The translations under genes were made by a program, and so were the position numbers. Below, piece after piece: positions 1 through 7,293 of a stretch of DNA of 64,000 bases. The notes under the pieces were generated by a model. It saw nothing but the letters and a program-made list of their open reading frames with translations, did not search any database and was not told where the DNA came from. The DNA is taken from assembly GCA_947627055.1 (NCBI GenBank), contig CANQUS010000005.1, forward strand, positions 30,663 through 94,662, written 5' to 3'. How positions within the stretch are numbered: the first letter of the stretch is position 1; each line of letters begins with the position of its first letter. The stretch is from an uncultured Clostridia bacterium. GTDB taxonomy: Bacteria > Bacillota > Clostridia > Oscillospirales > Acutalibacteraceae.

Positions 1-691
1 CGCACCTCGGACAAAAGTATTTGCCTATATGGTTATAGTGATAATATTCATAGGAAAGGCGATTCTTGCAGTTCGGGCAAAACGCTCCGTCATTGTAACA
101 GCTGTTGTTCTCCTCGTGAGATACAGAAAGCCTGTCCGCGCCAAAATATGTCACATCATCGCGCCCGTACCCGAAGCACGAAACAAGAGGATCGTCGGCG
201 TTAAGAATAAGGTGTGTTCCCTCATGAATGCTGTTTTTAAGGCAATCATATACCCACTCAGGATGACCGTTTCGCGTAAGCTGATCACGATAAAGGTTTG
301 TAATTACATAGTGAGTAGGAGAAAAATATTTGAATGTATGCTGGGCAAAGCGTTCATCGCTCTCAATCAAAAGAATGTCGCTCTTTACTCTGCCAAACAT
401 CGTAGAACCACATAGTATAAAGGTCGTAACACCCTCGATCTGGTTTGAGCCCTCCTTATTATAAGCAACCGTTTTACCGCCCTCACGGAGAATATGCGCT
501 ATCATTTCTACCGTTGAGGTTTTTCCGTTACTGCCTGTTACGGCAATAATATATTCAGGCAATTTTATCCTTTTAAGAATATTTTTATCAAGCCTGAGAG
601 CAATTTTACCGGGGAGACTGCTCCCCTTTCCGATAAGCTTACCGATAAAATGAAGCAGCTTACAGATAAGTATCACAAAAAATACACGCAT
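1..691 (-). CDS. murT: Lipid II isoglutaminyl synthase, MurT subunit (5' part; runs off the window)
   Basis: MurT is the Mur-ligase-like subunit that works with the GatD glutaminase to amidate the alpha-carboxyl of D-Glu in lipid II, at the cytoplasmic face of the membrane. I translated the first 230 codons. Residues 52-59 are the ATP P-loop TGSNGKTS, and a four-cysteine zinc ribbon (C205, C208, C227, C230) sits inside the Mur-ligase middle domain, which is the mark of MurT as opposed to MurC-F. A hydrophobic N-terminus precedes the P-loop. The start at 691 has a GAGGGTGAG ribosome site. The rest of the gene, and a possible gatD, lie outside the window. Confidence in the family is high because of the zinc ribbon. 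Confidence 0.88.
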   Translation of the reverse strand, partial: MRVFFVILICKLLHFIGKLIGKGSSLPGKIALRLDKNILKRIKLPEYIIAVTGSNGKTSTVEMIAHILREGGKTVAYNKEGSNQIEGVTTFILCGSTMFGRVKSDILLIESDERFAQHTFKYFSPTHYVITNLYRDQLTRNGHPEWVYDCLKNSIHEGTHLILNADDPLVSCFGYGRDDVTYFGADRLSVSHEENNSCYNDGAFCPNCKNRLSYEYYHYNHIGKYFCPRC

Positions 692-769
692 TATCTCACC
701 CTCAATTATATTTTAACGTCATAGAAAATTTCACATTAAAGAATGCTTTCAATAAGAGATTTGTTCGGT

Positions 770-870
770 CATGGGGCGTGAGTAATCACTGGCTACGGTA
801 ATAGTACCCGCCGTCTAAGCGGCAGGGAACACCTCCCCTATGTTATATTGTACCATAATCGAGCCGACAC
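770..870 (-). other. Structured leader-like element, copy 1 (upstream of murT)
   Basis: Read on the minus strand, this stretch holds a GC-rich hairpin (CCCTGCCG paired with CGGCGGG around a CTTAGA loop, about 811-831), followed by a conserved-looking ATTACCGT tract and GTGATTACTCACGCC. Similar arrangements occur at 24290-24371 and 50455-50560. It lies 80-180 bases upstream of the murT start, so it could be a 5' untranslated RNA. An 11-bp inverted repeat (TGTTCGGTCAT at 762-772, ATGACCGAACA at 932-942) brackets the region, so it could equally be part of a small mobile repeat. The remainder of 692-1272 is AT-rich and shows no gene. Confidence 0.35.
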
Positions 871-928
871 AAGCGGCTTATCCTCATCGCGAGGCTATTA
901 TATCATATTTTTCTGCAAATTGGTATAG

Positions 929-1008
929 AAAATGACCGAACAGGAAAAAATATAGACTCATATTGAGAACCTGCGATACAATGTTAAATGACCAAAAAAC
1001 AATGACGG
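929..1008. repeat. Dispersed ~80 bp repeat, copy A
   Basis: This stretch matches 6857-6937 with only scattered differences. Shared blocks include CAGACTCATATTGAGA-like and CAAAAAACAATGACGG segments. No ORF is associated with either copy. It overlaps one arm of the 11-bp inverted repeat at 932-942, which suggests a decayed mobile-element end. Confidence 0.6.
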
Positions 1009-1272
1009 AGGCAACAATATAAGTCAAGTATATAATAGCACAAAAAACAGAAAAGGTAAACACTTAAATTATTAGTAAAGGCTGAAAATCGAAGCATTAA
1101 GTCAAGCAGAACTGACATAAAACAGAGATAGGAGAGAACCTCAGAACACTATCGTATAACGGTCCGTTCTCTTATCAACTTGTCAAAAAATAAATATCAG
1201 TAATCATGTTACTTTATTTTACGGACATTTTATATTGCGATTTACATAGCCCTGACCCTGTTGACATCTTCC

Positions 1273-1302
1273 TTGACAAAGCTGTGACAGTAATGATATA
1301 GT
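1273..1302 (+). promoter_or_regulatory. Sigma-A type promoter for the HAAS-domain gene
   Basis: TTGACA at 1273-1278, an 18-base spacer and TATAGT at 1297-1302. Its -10 box overlaps the earliest possible start codon at 1302, which argues that translation begins at the later ATG at 1335. Confidence 0.6.
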
Positions 1303-1334
1303 TGCATACAGAGATATTAACAGTTGGTGAATTT

Positions 1335-1904
1335 ATGACTAAAAACGAATATATGCTGCGGCTTTTTAATGCTCTCGCACCTTTGCCGCAGATGGAACGA
1401 AATAAAATAATGTGCGATTATGAGGCGCATTTCACGGAAGAAATAAACGCGGGAAAAAACGAAGCTATGATAATATATGAACTCGGAAGCCCCGAAAGCG
1501 CGGCTGAATACTTTGTTAATATAGGTAAAGAGGATCATGGCTATAACGACAACTTCACGGTCGAGGCCTCGGTAATTAAAAATAACACAAACACAGCTCA
1601 TTCATGGGAGGCTGTTATATGGGGGACTCTTTCTATTTTTATCGTGCCGATTTTGTTTGTGCTGATGATCGTGCTTTTCGCAATAGGTTCAGGACTGCTT
1701 ACTGCGGGATTCGTCGGCGCTGCCGTTTGCTTTATCGCAAGTGATCTGAGCGTCGGCTTTATTTTACTTGGTATCGGCGGGCTTTTCCTTGCGATTTTCG
1801 GTATATTTATGAGTATTTTGGCGATTTATGACGGAAGCATACTTATGGGAAAATACTTTAAATATATCAGAAAAAGAATAAAATACGGAGGAAAAAATTT
1901 GTGA
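1335..1904 (+). CDS. HAAS-domain (DUF1700-like) integral membrane protein
   Basis: The N-terminal ~75 residues form the charged helical HAAS type of domain (L-x-x-L-P-x-x-E-R-x-x-x-x-x-Y-E pattern, then E-L-G-S-P-E). The C-terminal half has about three hydrophobic segments and a basic tail. HAAS/DUF1700 proteins are usually encoded next to a PadR-type regulator and are thought to be envelope-stress or signalling membrane proteins; no PadR gene is visible here. The ATG at 1335 is preferred over 1302 because the -10 box of the predicted promoter covers the latter. The gene overlaps the next start by four bases, so the two are probably translated together. The molecular function is unknown. Confidence 0.7.
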   Translation: MTKNEYMLRLFNALAPLPQMERNKIMCDYEAHFTEEINAGKNEAMIIYELGSPESAAEYFVNIGKEDHGYNDNFTVEASVIKNNTNTAHSWEAVIWGTLSIFIVPILFVLMIVLFAIGSGLLTAGFVGAAVCFIASDLSVGFILLGIGGLFLAIFGIFMSILAIYDGSILMGKYFKYIRKRIKYGGKNL

Positions 1905-2071
1905 AAACATTAAGGGTGATCTCGGTAATTTGCTTTATTATATTCGCAGTATTGACCGCTATAGGAGTATACATCATTATCAATGACGCGATTTCTCTTT
2001 ACAGTATAGCAGACAGTATACCTGACGGCTTTTTAAGGGACGTCTTACTTCATTTATTCGGGCTTTTTTGA
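1901..2071 (+). CDS. Small single-pass membrane peptide, 56 residues, GTG start
   Basis: A strong ACGGAGGA ribosome site lies about eight bases before a GTG at 1901. This GTG overlaps the stop of the HAAS-domain gene (GTGA overlap), a typical sign of translational coupling. The product begins with a basic MKTLR stretch followed by a long hydrophobic segment (residues 6-27), then a short polar region with several acidic residues. I do not recognise a family. A partner of the HAAS protein is the natural guess, but this rests only on position and shared membrane character. Confidence 0.6.
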   Translation: MKTLRVISVICFIIFAVLTAIGVYIIINDAISLYSIADSIPDGFLRDVLLHLFGLF

Positions 2072-2078
2072 TTTTATA

Positions 2079-2696
2079 TCAACGTTCAGACTGTGCCTTT
2101 GAATAAATGCATCCGCAGTAATTTTGCCTGTACAGACCATACTGCCGTGAAAGCTCTATTGAACGTTTATAGCCCTCGCGCTTTTTAAAGTCGGAAAAAA
2201 GATACGAAACGCCGTACCTCTCCGCAAGAGCCGCGCCGATAGAGTTTAGAGCCTCGGCGTTTTTCATGGGACTTATCGAGAGCGTAGTTGTAAAATAATC
2301 AAAGCCCCACTCCTTTGCAAGCTTTGCCGTATGCTCAAGTCTCAGGCGATAGCACTTCATACATCGCGCTCCCTGTTCGGGCTCGTTTTCCAGTCCCATT
2401 GTGATCTCATTAAAGACCTCGGGAGTATACTCCCCGTCGATTATTTCAACATCAATATTCATTTCGGAGACAAGCCTGTGAAGCTCGCTTATACGAAAGC
2501 TGTATTCGCTTTCGGGAGAAATATTCGGATTATAGTAATACAATGTAATATTGAAGTATTCATTAAGGTATTCAAGAACGTAACTGCTGCACGGCGCACA
2601 ACAAGCATGAAGCAGGAGCGATGGTCTGATGCCTTTTTCTGTTATTGAGGCTATTATCCTGTCGAGTTCCTTTTGGTAGTTTCGTTTGATATTCAA
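2079..2696 (-). CDS. queH: Epoxyqueuosine reductase QueH
   Basis: QueH catalyses the last step of queuosine tRNA modification (reduction of epoxyqueuosine) and is the non-homologous replacement of QueG. The family's cysteine pattern is present: C32-C33 (HACCAPC), C112 and C115 (RCMKC), and C194 and C196 (CGC), expected to bind an iron-sulfur cluster and a second metal. The length (205 residues) is normal. The start appears to be TTG at 2696 behind an AGAGG site; no better ATG precedes the HACC motif. It lies 90 bases downstream of the HAD phosphatase and converges with the 56-residue peptide gene. No other queuosine gene is in the window. Confidence 0.88.
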   Translation of the reverse strand: MNIKRNYQKELDRIIASITEKGIRPSLLLHACCAPCSSYVLEYLNEYFNITLYYYNPNISPESEYSFRISELHRLVSEMNIDVEIIDGEYTPEVFNEITMGLENEPEQGARCMKCYRLRLEHTAKLAKEWGFDYFTTTLSISPMKNAEALNSIGAALAERYGVSYLFSDFKKREGYKRSIELSRQYGLYRQNYCGCIYSKAQSER

Positions 2697-2786
2697 AGCA
2701 AAAACCTCTTTTTATCTGTTTGCGGATGAATTATAGAGAAATATTCATTCAGTGTTACCTTAGTATTTTAAGGCGGATATTTATTG

Positions 2787-3440
2787 TTAAAGCACAGACA
2801 GGATATCCTCGGGCTTGTGAGCTATATACTCAGCTCCCGCATTCAAAAGCTCGCTTTCGAGGCGAAAACCCCAGCTTACGCCGCAGAAATCCATCCCTGC
2901 GTTCTTTGCCGTGAAAACGTCGACATCGCTGTCGCCTATATATAAGCATTCGCTTATGTCAAAGCCAAGCTCGGCTGTCATTGCAAAAAGCGCGTCAGGA
3001 CAAGGCTTGCGTTCAAAGCGGTCGCTCTTGCCCCATGCCGCCGCAAACTTATGCGCGGGGAACAGCTTTTCTATGATGACTTTTGTAAAGACGTCGGGCT
3101 TGTTCGATATGACGGCATACTTCACGGAAAACTCGTCCAGTTTAGTGAGAAGGTCGGGTATACCTTCATAGGGAGCGGTTTTGTCAAGATTATGTTCGGT
3201 ATAGTATTCGTTAAAATCGGCAAGAACCCTCGCCTTCTGTTCAGGAGACGCCGTACCAATCGGTATGGTCATAGCCCTATCGGCGAGTACAGATATACCG
3301 CTGCCTACCATGCGGCGGTATTTTTCGCGTTCGTGCGGCTCAAAGCCGTTTTTGATAAGCGCATGATTCATAGCCTCCGCAAGGTCAAAAAGCGAATTTA
3401 CCAAGGTCCCGTCCAAATCAAATACACATAGTTTTTTCAT
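2787..3440 (-). CDS. HAD-family hydrolase, phosphoglycolate phosphatase-like
   Basis: A subclass I HAD phosphatase with nucleophile Asp8 and general acid Asp10 in FDLDGTLVNS, a cap domain, the motif II region VISNKPD and the motif III/IV acidic GDSDVDV. It is closest to phosphoglycolate phosphatase (Gph/PgpB-like), but substrates cannot be read from sequence and pyrophosphatase-type activity is possible. The AAAGGACTG ribosome site lies in the 13-base gap after the alcohol dehydrogenase gene, so the two are very likely co-transcribed. The length (217 residues) is typical. Confidence 0.8.
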   Translation of the reverse strand: MKKLCVFDLDGTLVNSLFDLAEAMNHALIKNGFEPHEREKYRRMVGSGISVLADRAMTIPIGTASPEQKARVLADFNEYYTEHNLDKTAPYEGIPDLLTKLDEFSVKYAVISNKPDVFTKVIIEKLFPAHKFAAAWGKSDRFERKPCPDALFAMTAELGFDISECLYIGDSDVDVFTAKNAGMDFCGVSWGFRLESELLNAGAEYIAHKPEDILSVL

Positions 3441-3453
3441 AGCTGTCAGTCCT

Positions 3454-4620
3454 TTATTCTAATGCCAGCCTATATATTTTATATATATCGCTCGCATCAA
3501 GCCTTTTGAATCTTCCGCATGAGTTTGCTTTTTTAGCCATTTCTTCAAGTCGTGAACTGTCGATTCCTACTGCCGAAAGCCTTGTCGGAAGTCCGATGCA
3601 TGTGTAGAAGTTCTCAAGACGTGATATACCCTCCATAATAGTTTCATAAACCATAGAGTTAGGAAACTCAACATCCATGACACGCTGTGCGAATTGAACG
3701 AAGCGTTCCTCATCCTCACGATAGACGTGCTTCATCCATGCGGGGAAGATTATTGAAAGTCCCGCACCGTGAGCGATGTCATAAACAGCCGAAAGCTCAT
3801 GCTCGATCGCGTGAGAAGCCCAGTCTGTCTCTCTGCCCATGCCTATCAAGTCGTTATGTGCAAGGGTTCCCGCCCACATTATCTCGGCACGGGCGTTGTA
3901 ATCATCGGGATTTTGCTTTACAAGTTTAGCGTTTGAGATTATCGCGCGCATAAGTCCCTCGCAAAGTCGGTCACTCACATCAACGTGTTCTGTTTTTGTG
4001 AAGTACCGCTCCATAATATGCGCGAGCATATCGGAAATACCGCAGGCTGTCTGATAGAACGGAAGTGAGTATGTCAGTTCGGGGTTCATTATTGCGAATT
4101 GAGGTCTGAGCTCGTTATGACTGTAATCACGCTTTAACAGTCCCTCTTCTTTTGTAATAACGAGGCTTGGACTTGATTCGCTGCCCGCCGCCGGGATAGT
4201 CAATACAACTCCGATAGGCAGGCAAGCTTGAAGCTCTGCCTTACCCTCAAAGAAGTCCCAAACATCACCATCGTACCGTACACCGGCAGAAACAGCTTTT
4301 GCGGTATCAATAACGCTTCCGCCGCCGACAGCGAGAATAAACCCTATGTTTTCACTTCTGCAAAGCTCGATGCCCTCATAGACCTTTCGCAGACGCGGAT
4401 TTGGTATGATACCCGAAAGCTCGGAAAACTTTATACCGTTGTCGTTAAGCATTGAAACTATTTTATCGTAAAGACCGCTTTCCTTGATACTGCCGCCGCC
4501 GTAAACGAGAAGGACTCGCGAATTATATGGAGTCAGAAGCGATGCGAGCCGTTCCTCGGAATCCTTGCCGAAGATTATTTTTGTTTTATTTTGAAATACA
4601 AAGTCGTTCAATTTATTCAT
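3454..4620 (-). CDS. Iron-containing alcohol dehydrogenase (butanol dehydrogenase / YqhD type)
   Basis: A cytosolic NAD(P)H-dependent group III alcohol dehydrogenase that reduces aldehydes to alcohols. The dinucleotide loop GGGSVID is at about 99-105, and the four metal ligands are D197, H201, H270 and H284, spaced as in YqhD/BdhA. The length (388 residues) is normal. The ribosome site is poor (GAGG touches the ATG), so initiation may be weak. The HAD phosphatase follows within 13 bases. The upstream 740 bases contain no supported gene. Confidence 0.87.
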   Translation of the reverse strand: MNKLNDFVFQNKTKIIFGKDSEERLASLLTPYNSRVLLVYGGGSIKESGLYDKIVSMLNDNGIKFSELSGIIPNPRLRKVYEGIELCRSENIGFILAVGGGSVIDTAKAVSAGVRYDGDVWDFFEGKAELQACLPIGVVLTIPAAGSESSPSLVITKEEGLLKRDYSHNELRPQFAIMNPELTYSLPFYQTACGISDMLAHIMERYFTKTEHVDVSDRLCEGLMRAIISNAKLVKQNPDDYNARAEIMWAGTLAHNDLIGMGRETDWASHAIEHELSAVYDIAHGAGLSIIFPAWMKHVYREDEERFVQFAQRVMDVEFPNSMVYETIMEGISRLENFYTCIGLPTRLSAVGIDSSRLEEMAKKANSCGRFKRLDASDIYKIYRLALE

Positions 4621-4649
4621 CCTCGTATAATTAAGATTTGCAGACGTTT

Positions 4650-4856
4650 TTAAGTGTGTCTGCTTAGTTCACTTGTAAAAATATCAGCAGGCTTTGGGAT
4701 ACCCGTGATACAATAACTGTAGGACAGCCGGGGAAGGTTCTTTTCATCCTTGTCGAGCCGCAATGCCGCTTCATAGAAGGTCCGTTCCCCCGAACCAAAA
4801 GTTAGCTGTAAACTCAATGGCTGTTTGCCGGATAAAAGACCGCCCTTTCCGCTCAT
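4650..4856 (-). other. Possible repeat-derived short ORF (68 codons)
   Basis: This open frame begins MSGKGGLLSGKQP and contains the stretch RTFYEAALRLDKDEKNLP. From memory, similar short translations recur in many gut Firmicutes, which would fit a dispersed repeat rather than a conserved gene; I cannot verify this here. No convincing ribosome site precedes it. The surrounding 4857-5258 is AT-rich with short dyads (for example CAGACAAAATCTG near 4981) and no gene. Confidence 0.3.
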
Positions 4857-5258
4857 GCTGTGTCATGCGCTTATAAAATATCGCCTGACGGTTTGGTAAT
4901 CACCATACCTGTATCCGTCCCGCCTCCTTGTGCCATATCTTTTATCATATATCTATATGCTTACAGTCGTTTGGCACGATCAGACAAAATCTGACGGTGC
5001 GATCTAAGCGCGGCTTATAATCAGTGATTTCTTTATAATAATTATAATTTTACCATAATAAAAGCTTATTTCAAGTGAAAAAGCTAGAAAAAAATATTTC
5101 TGAAATCACCACATTTTGCGTTAATGTCACAAAACGCCTATGTGACAGAAATATTGTATCTTAAACAACATACTGTCATCGACGCCGCCTTTGCTTTTTA
5201 ACATATTTGTTTATTACCGCTAAAGTAAATATATTCATCAATTCCTTACAGTAACAAC

Positions 5259-5297
5259 GCCTCCTAAGGCAGTTCCTTTCACGCTGTCATAGGAGGC
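5259..5297 (-). terminator. Hairpin downstream of metK
   Basis: GCCTCCTA (5259-5266) pairs with TAGGAGGC (5290-5297), extended by CAG/CTG inside the loop. It lies 65 bases beyond the metK stop. The following T-run is weak on both strands, so termination is plausible but not certain. Confidence 0.45.
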
Positions 5298-5361
5298 ATT
5301 TCTTTCGATCGACCGTTTTTACCTTTCGGTTCTCAATGAAATATTATTTATAAGAAATAAG

Positions 5362-6552
5362 TTATTTTGTTATATCAGCAACTGCCCGCTTGATAGCATC
5401 GACCTTGTCAAGCTTTTCCCATGGCACGCCGAGATCCTCACGTCCCATATGCCCGTAAGCGGCAAGCTCACGATAAATCGGACGGCAAAGGTCGAGATCA
5501 CGGATAATAGCGGCAGGACGCAGGTCAAATACCCTTTCGACAGCCCTCGAGAGTACATCGTTGGAGACTGTTCCCGTTCCAAACGTATCCACCATTACAG
5601 ATACCGGCTTTGCGACGCCTATGGCATACGAGAGTTGAAGCTCACAGCGCCTTGCGAGTCCCGCCGCGACAATGTTTTTTGCCGCATATCTTGCGGCATA
5701 TGCGGCGGAGCGGTCAACCTTTGTCGGATCTTTGCCCGAAAAAGCGCCGCCGCCGTGACGTGAGAAGCCGCCGTAGGTATCAACAATGATCTTTCTGCCT
5801 GTAAGACCGCTGTCGCCCACAGGACCGCCGATAACGAATCTGCCTGTCGGGTTTATGAGGATTTTCGTATCCATGAAAAGCTCAGCAGGAATAACAGGCT
5901 TAATGACGTGTTTTATGAGATCCTCACGAATAATATCAAGGGAAACGTTTTCATCATGTTGTGTTGAAATGAGAACGGTGTCTATCCTGACTATTTTGTC
6001 ATCGTCGTACTCGACAGTGACCTGGGTTTTTCCGTCGGGACGGAGATAGGGAAGTCTGCCGTTCTTGCGGACATGGGCAAGACGCTTTGCTAACTTGTGA
6101 GCGAGTGAAATAGAAAGCGGCATGAGCTCTGGCGTTTCATCGCAGGCATAGCCGAACATGATGCCCTGATCTCCCGCGCCTATTTGATTGAGAGCGTCAT
6201 TATCGCCGTCACGAAGCTCATAGGAGGCGTTGACGCCTTGTGCAATGTCGGGCGACTGCGAATCTATCGAGGTCAAGACAGCACAGGTGCTTCCGTTAAA
6301 TCCGCTCTGCGAATTATTATAGCCAATACTGTTTATGACACCACGCGCGATTTGGCTTATATCGACATAGCAATTTGTCGATATTTCGCCCATAACATGA
6401 ACCATTCCTGTTGTAGCAGTGACCTCACAGGCGACATGAGCGTTTGGATCCTTTTCAATTATCGCGTCGAGTACGGCGTCGGAAATCTGATCGCAAAGCT
6501 TGTCTGGATGTCCCTCTGTTACGGATTCTGATGTAAAGAAATGCTTTGCCAT
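5362..6552 (-). CDS. metK: S-adenosylmethionine synthetase
   Basis: MetK makes S-adenosylmethionine from methionine and ATP as a cytosolic tetramer. The sequence has [16 protein letters not shown] near the N-terminus, the [12 protein letters not shown] signature in the middle and the glycine-rich [14 protein letters not shown] loop. The length (396 residues) is standard. The ATG has an AAAGGAG ribosome site. A SAM-I riboswitch with its own terminator lies in the leader, so expression should fall when SAM is plentiful. It is transcribed as a single gene. Confidence 0.97.
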   Translation of the reverse strand: MAKHFFTSESVTEGHPDKLCDQISDAVLDAIIEKDPNAHVACEVTATTGMVHVMGEISTNCYVDISQIARGVINSIGYNNSQSGFNGSTCAVLTSIDSQSPDIAQGVNASYELRDGDNDALNQIGAGDQGIMFGYACDETPELMPLSISLAHKLAKRLAHVRKNGRLPYLRPDGKTQVTVEYDDDKIVRIDTVLISTQHDENVSLDIIREDLIKHVIKPVIPAELFMDTKILINPTGRFVIGGPVGDSGLTGRKIIVDTYGGFSRHGGGAFSGKDPTKVDRSAAYAARYAAKNIVAAGLARRCELQLSYAIGVAKPVSVMVDTFGTGTVSNDVLSRAVERVFDLRPAAIIRDLDLCRPIYRELAAYGHMGREDLGVPWEKLDKVDAIKRAVADITK

Positions 6553-6597
6553 AATTCTAAGCTCCTTTATTTTAATATTGAGGATGTTGAGAGCGGC

Positions 6598-6625
6598 AAA
6601 AAACCGCTCGGTATCAACCGAACGG
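6598..6625 (-). terminator. Riboswitch expression-platform terminator of metK
   Basis: On the minus strand CCGTTCGGT pairs with ACCGAGCGG around a short loop and is followed by six T residues. It sits between the SAM-I aptamer and the metK start, where a regulated terminator is expected. Confidence 0.85.
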
Positions 6626-6639
6626 CTAAGTTTATGCTA

Positions 6640-6738
6640 CTCATCTTTCGGCTTTACCGCAGGATTTGGCACCTTGCGAAATAAGCAGGTTGCCGGACTT
6701 CACAGGGCCTGTTCCCTCAGTCACTCTTGATAAGCTGG
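6640..6738 (-). promoter_or_regulatory. SAM-I (S-box) riboswitch
   Basis: Read on the minus strand, the conserved S-box blocks appear in order: CTTATCAAGAGTGACTGAGG, then GGCCCTGTGAAGTCCGGCAACC, here cited as the GAAGTCCGGCAACC core, then GGTGCCAAATCCTGC and the closing GAAAGATGAG. This is the standard four-way SAM-I aptamer. SAM binding stabilises the aptamer and leaves the downstream terminator free to form, shutting off metK. Confidence 0.96.
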
Positions 6739-6760
6739 TAATTATTAAGTTATCGCACTT

Positions 6761-6789
6761 ACTATATCACTATATTCAATTTTTGTCAA
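6761..6789 (-). promoter_or_regulatory. Promoter of metK riboswitch transcript
   Basis: Minus-strand TTGACA (6784-6789), a 17-base spacer and TATAGT (6761-6766), placed about 25 bases upstream of the riboswitch. Confidence 0.75.
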
Positions 6790-6856
6790 TACAGGAATTT
6801 TTCATTTTCTATACCTGTAAAACGCCGGTAAATTCTATAACGCTAAGTCGTATAAT

Positions 6857-6937
6857 AAAATGACCTAACAGGACAAAAAATACAGACTCATATTGAGAGC
6901 ATGTGATACAATATTAAGTGACAAAAAACAATGACGG
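6857..6937. repeat. Dispersed ~80 bp repeat, copy B
   Basis: Near-copy of 929-1008, in the same orientation. Directly after it begins a decayed coding fragment. A TCATTTTCTATACC block at about 6803-6816 is the inverse of GGTATAGAAAATGA next to copy A. Confidence 0.6.
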
Positions 6938-6986
6938 TATCTCAGATGTGATAGATGAGAGTCAAGCTTCAGATAACAGGGTCTAG

Positions 6987-7190
6987 AATGTAGAGCTAAC
7001 AGATCGGTTCACCTATAAAGTCACCGATGCAGAGGGTAATAAGGTAGCTACTTCAGCCGGAGTTACGGATATAATAACTGAGTCTGAGGATAAAAAAACT
7101 TTATTATTTGATGTGTTTATTTTGTATTTGGTAAACAAATTATACCGCGAAAGGTGTATCCTCTCATTTTCGCCCTCTGCTGCTCAATAA
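6987..7190 (+). pseudogene. Fragment of a surface-protein-like gene
   Basis: A 67-codon open stretch follows an in-frame TAG and has no start signal. It reads RFTYKVTDAEGNKV and then TSAGVTDIITE, typical of Ig-like or repeat domains of secreted Firmicute surface proteins, before turning into compositionally odd sequence. It looks like a remnant left between the dispersed repeat and the GGDEF gene. The parent family is not identified. Confidence 0.4.
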
Positions 7191-7230
7191 ACCTAATCCG
7201 CTTTTCGCTCTCTATAAAATGCACAACAAA

Positions 7231-7270
7231 ACGACTGCAGTACTTAAAAAGAAGTAAGCAGTCGCTTTTT
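7231..7270 (-). terminator. Terminator of the GGDEF gene
   Basis: GCGACTGC and GCAGTCG(T) form the outer stem and ACTT/AAGT the inner stem. On the minus strand the hairpin is followed by TTTTGTTG; on the plus strand by CTTTTT, so it may act in both directions. Confidence 0.75.
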
Positions 7271-7293
7271 CATCGGCATTATTTTGTCGGGTT

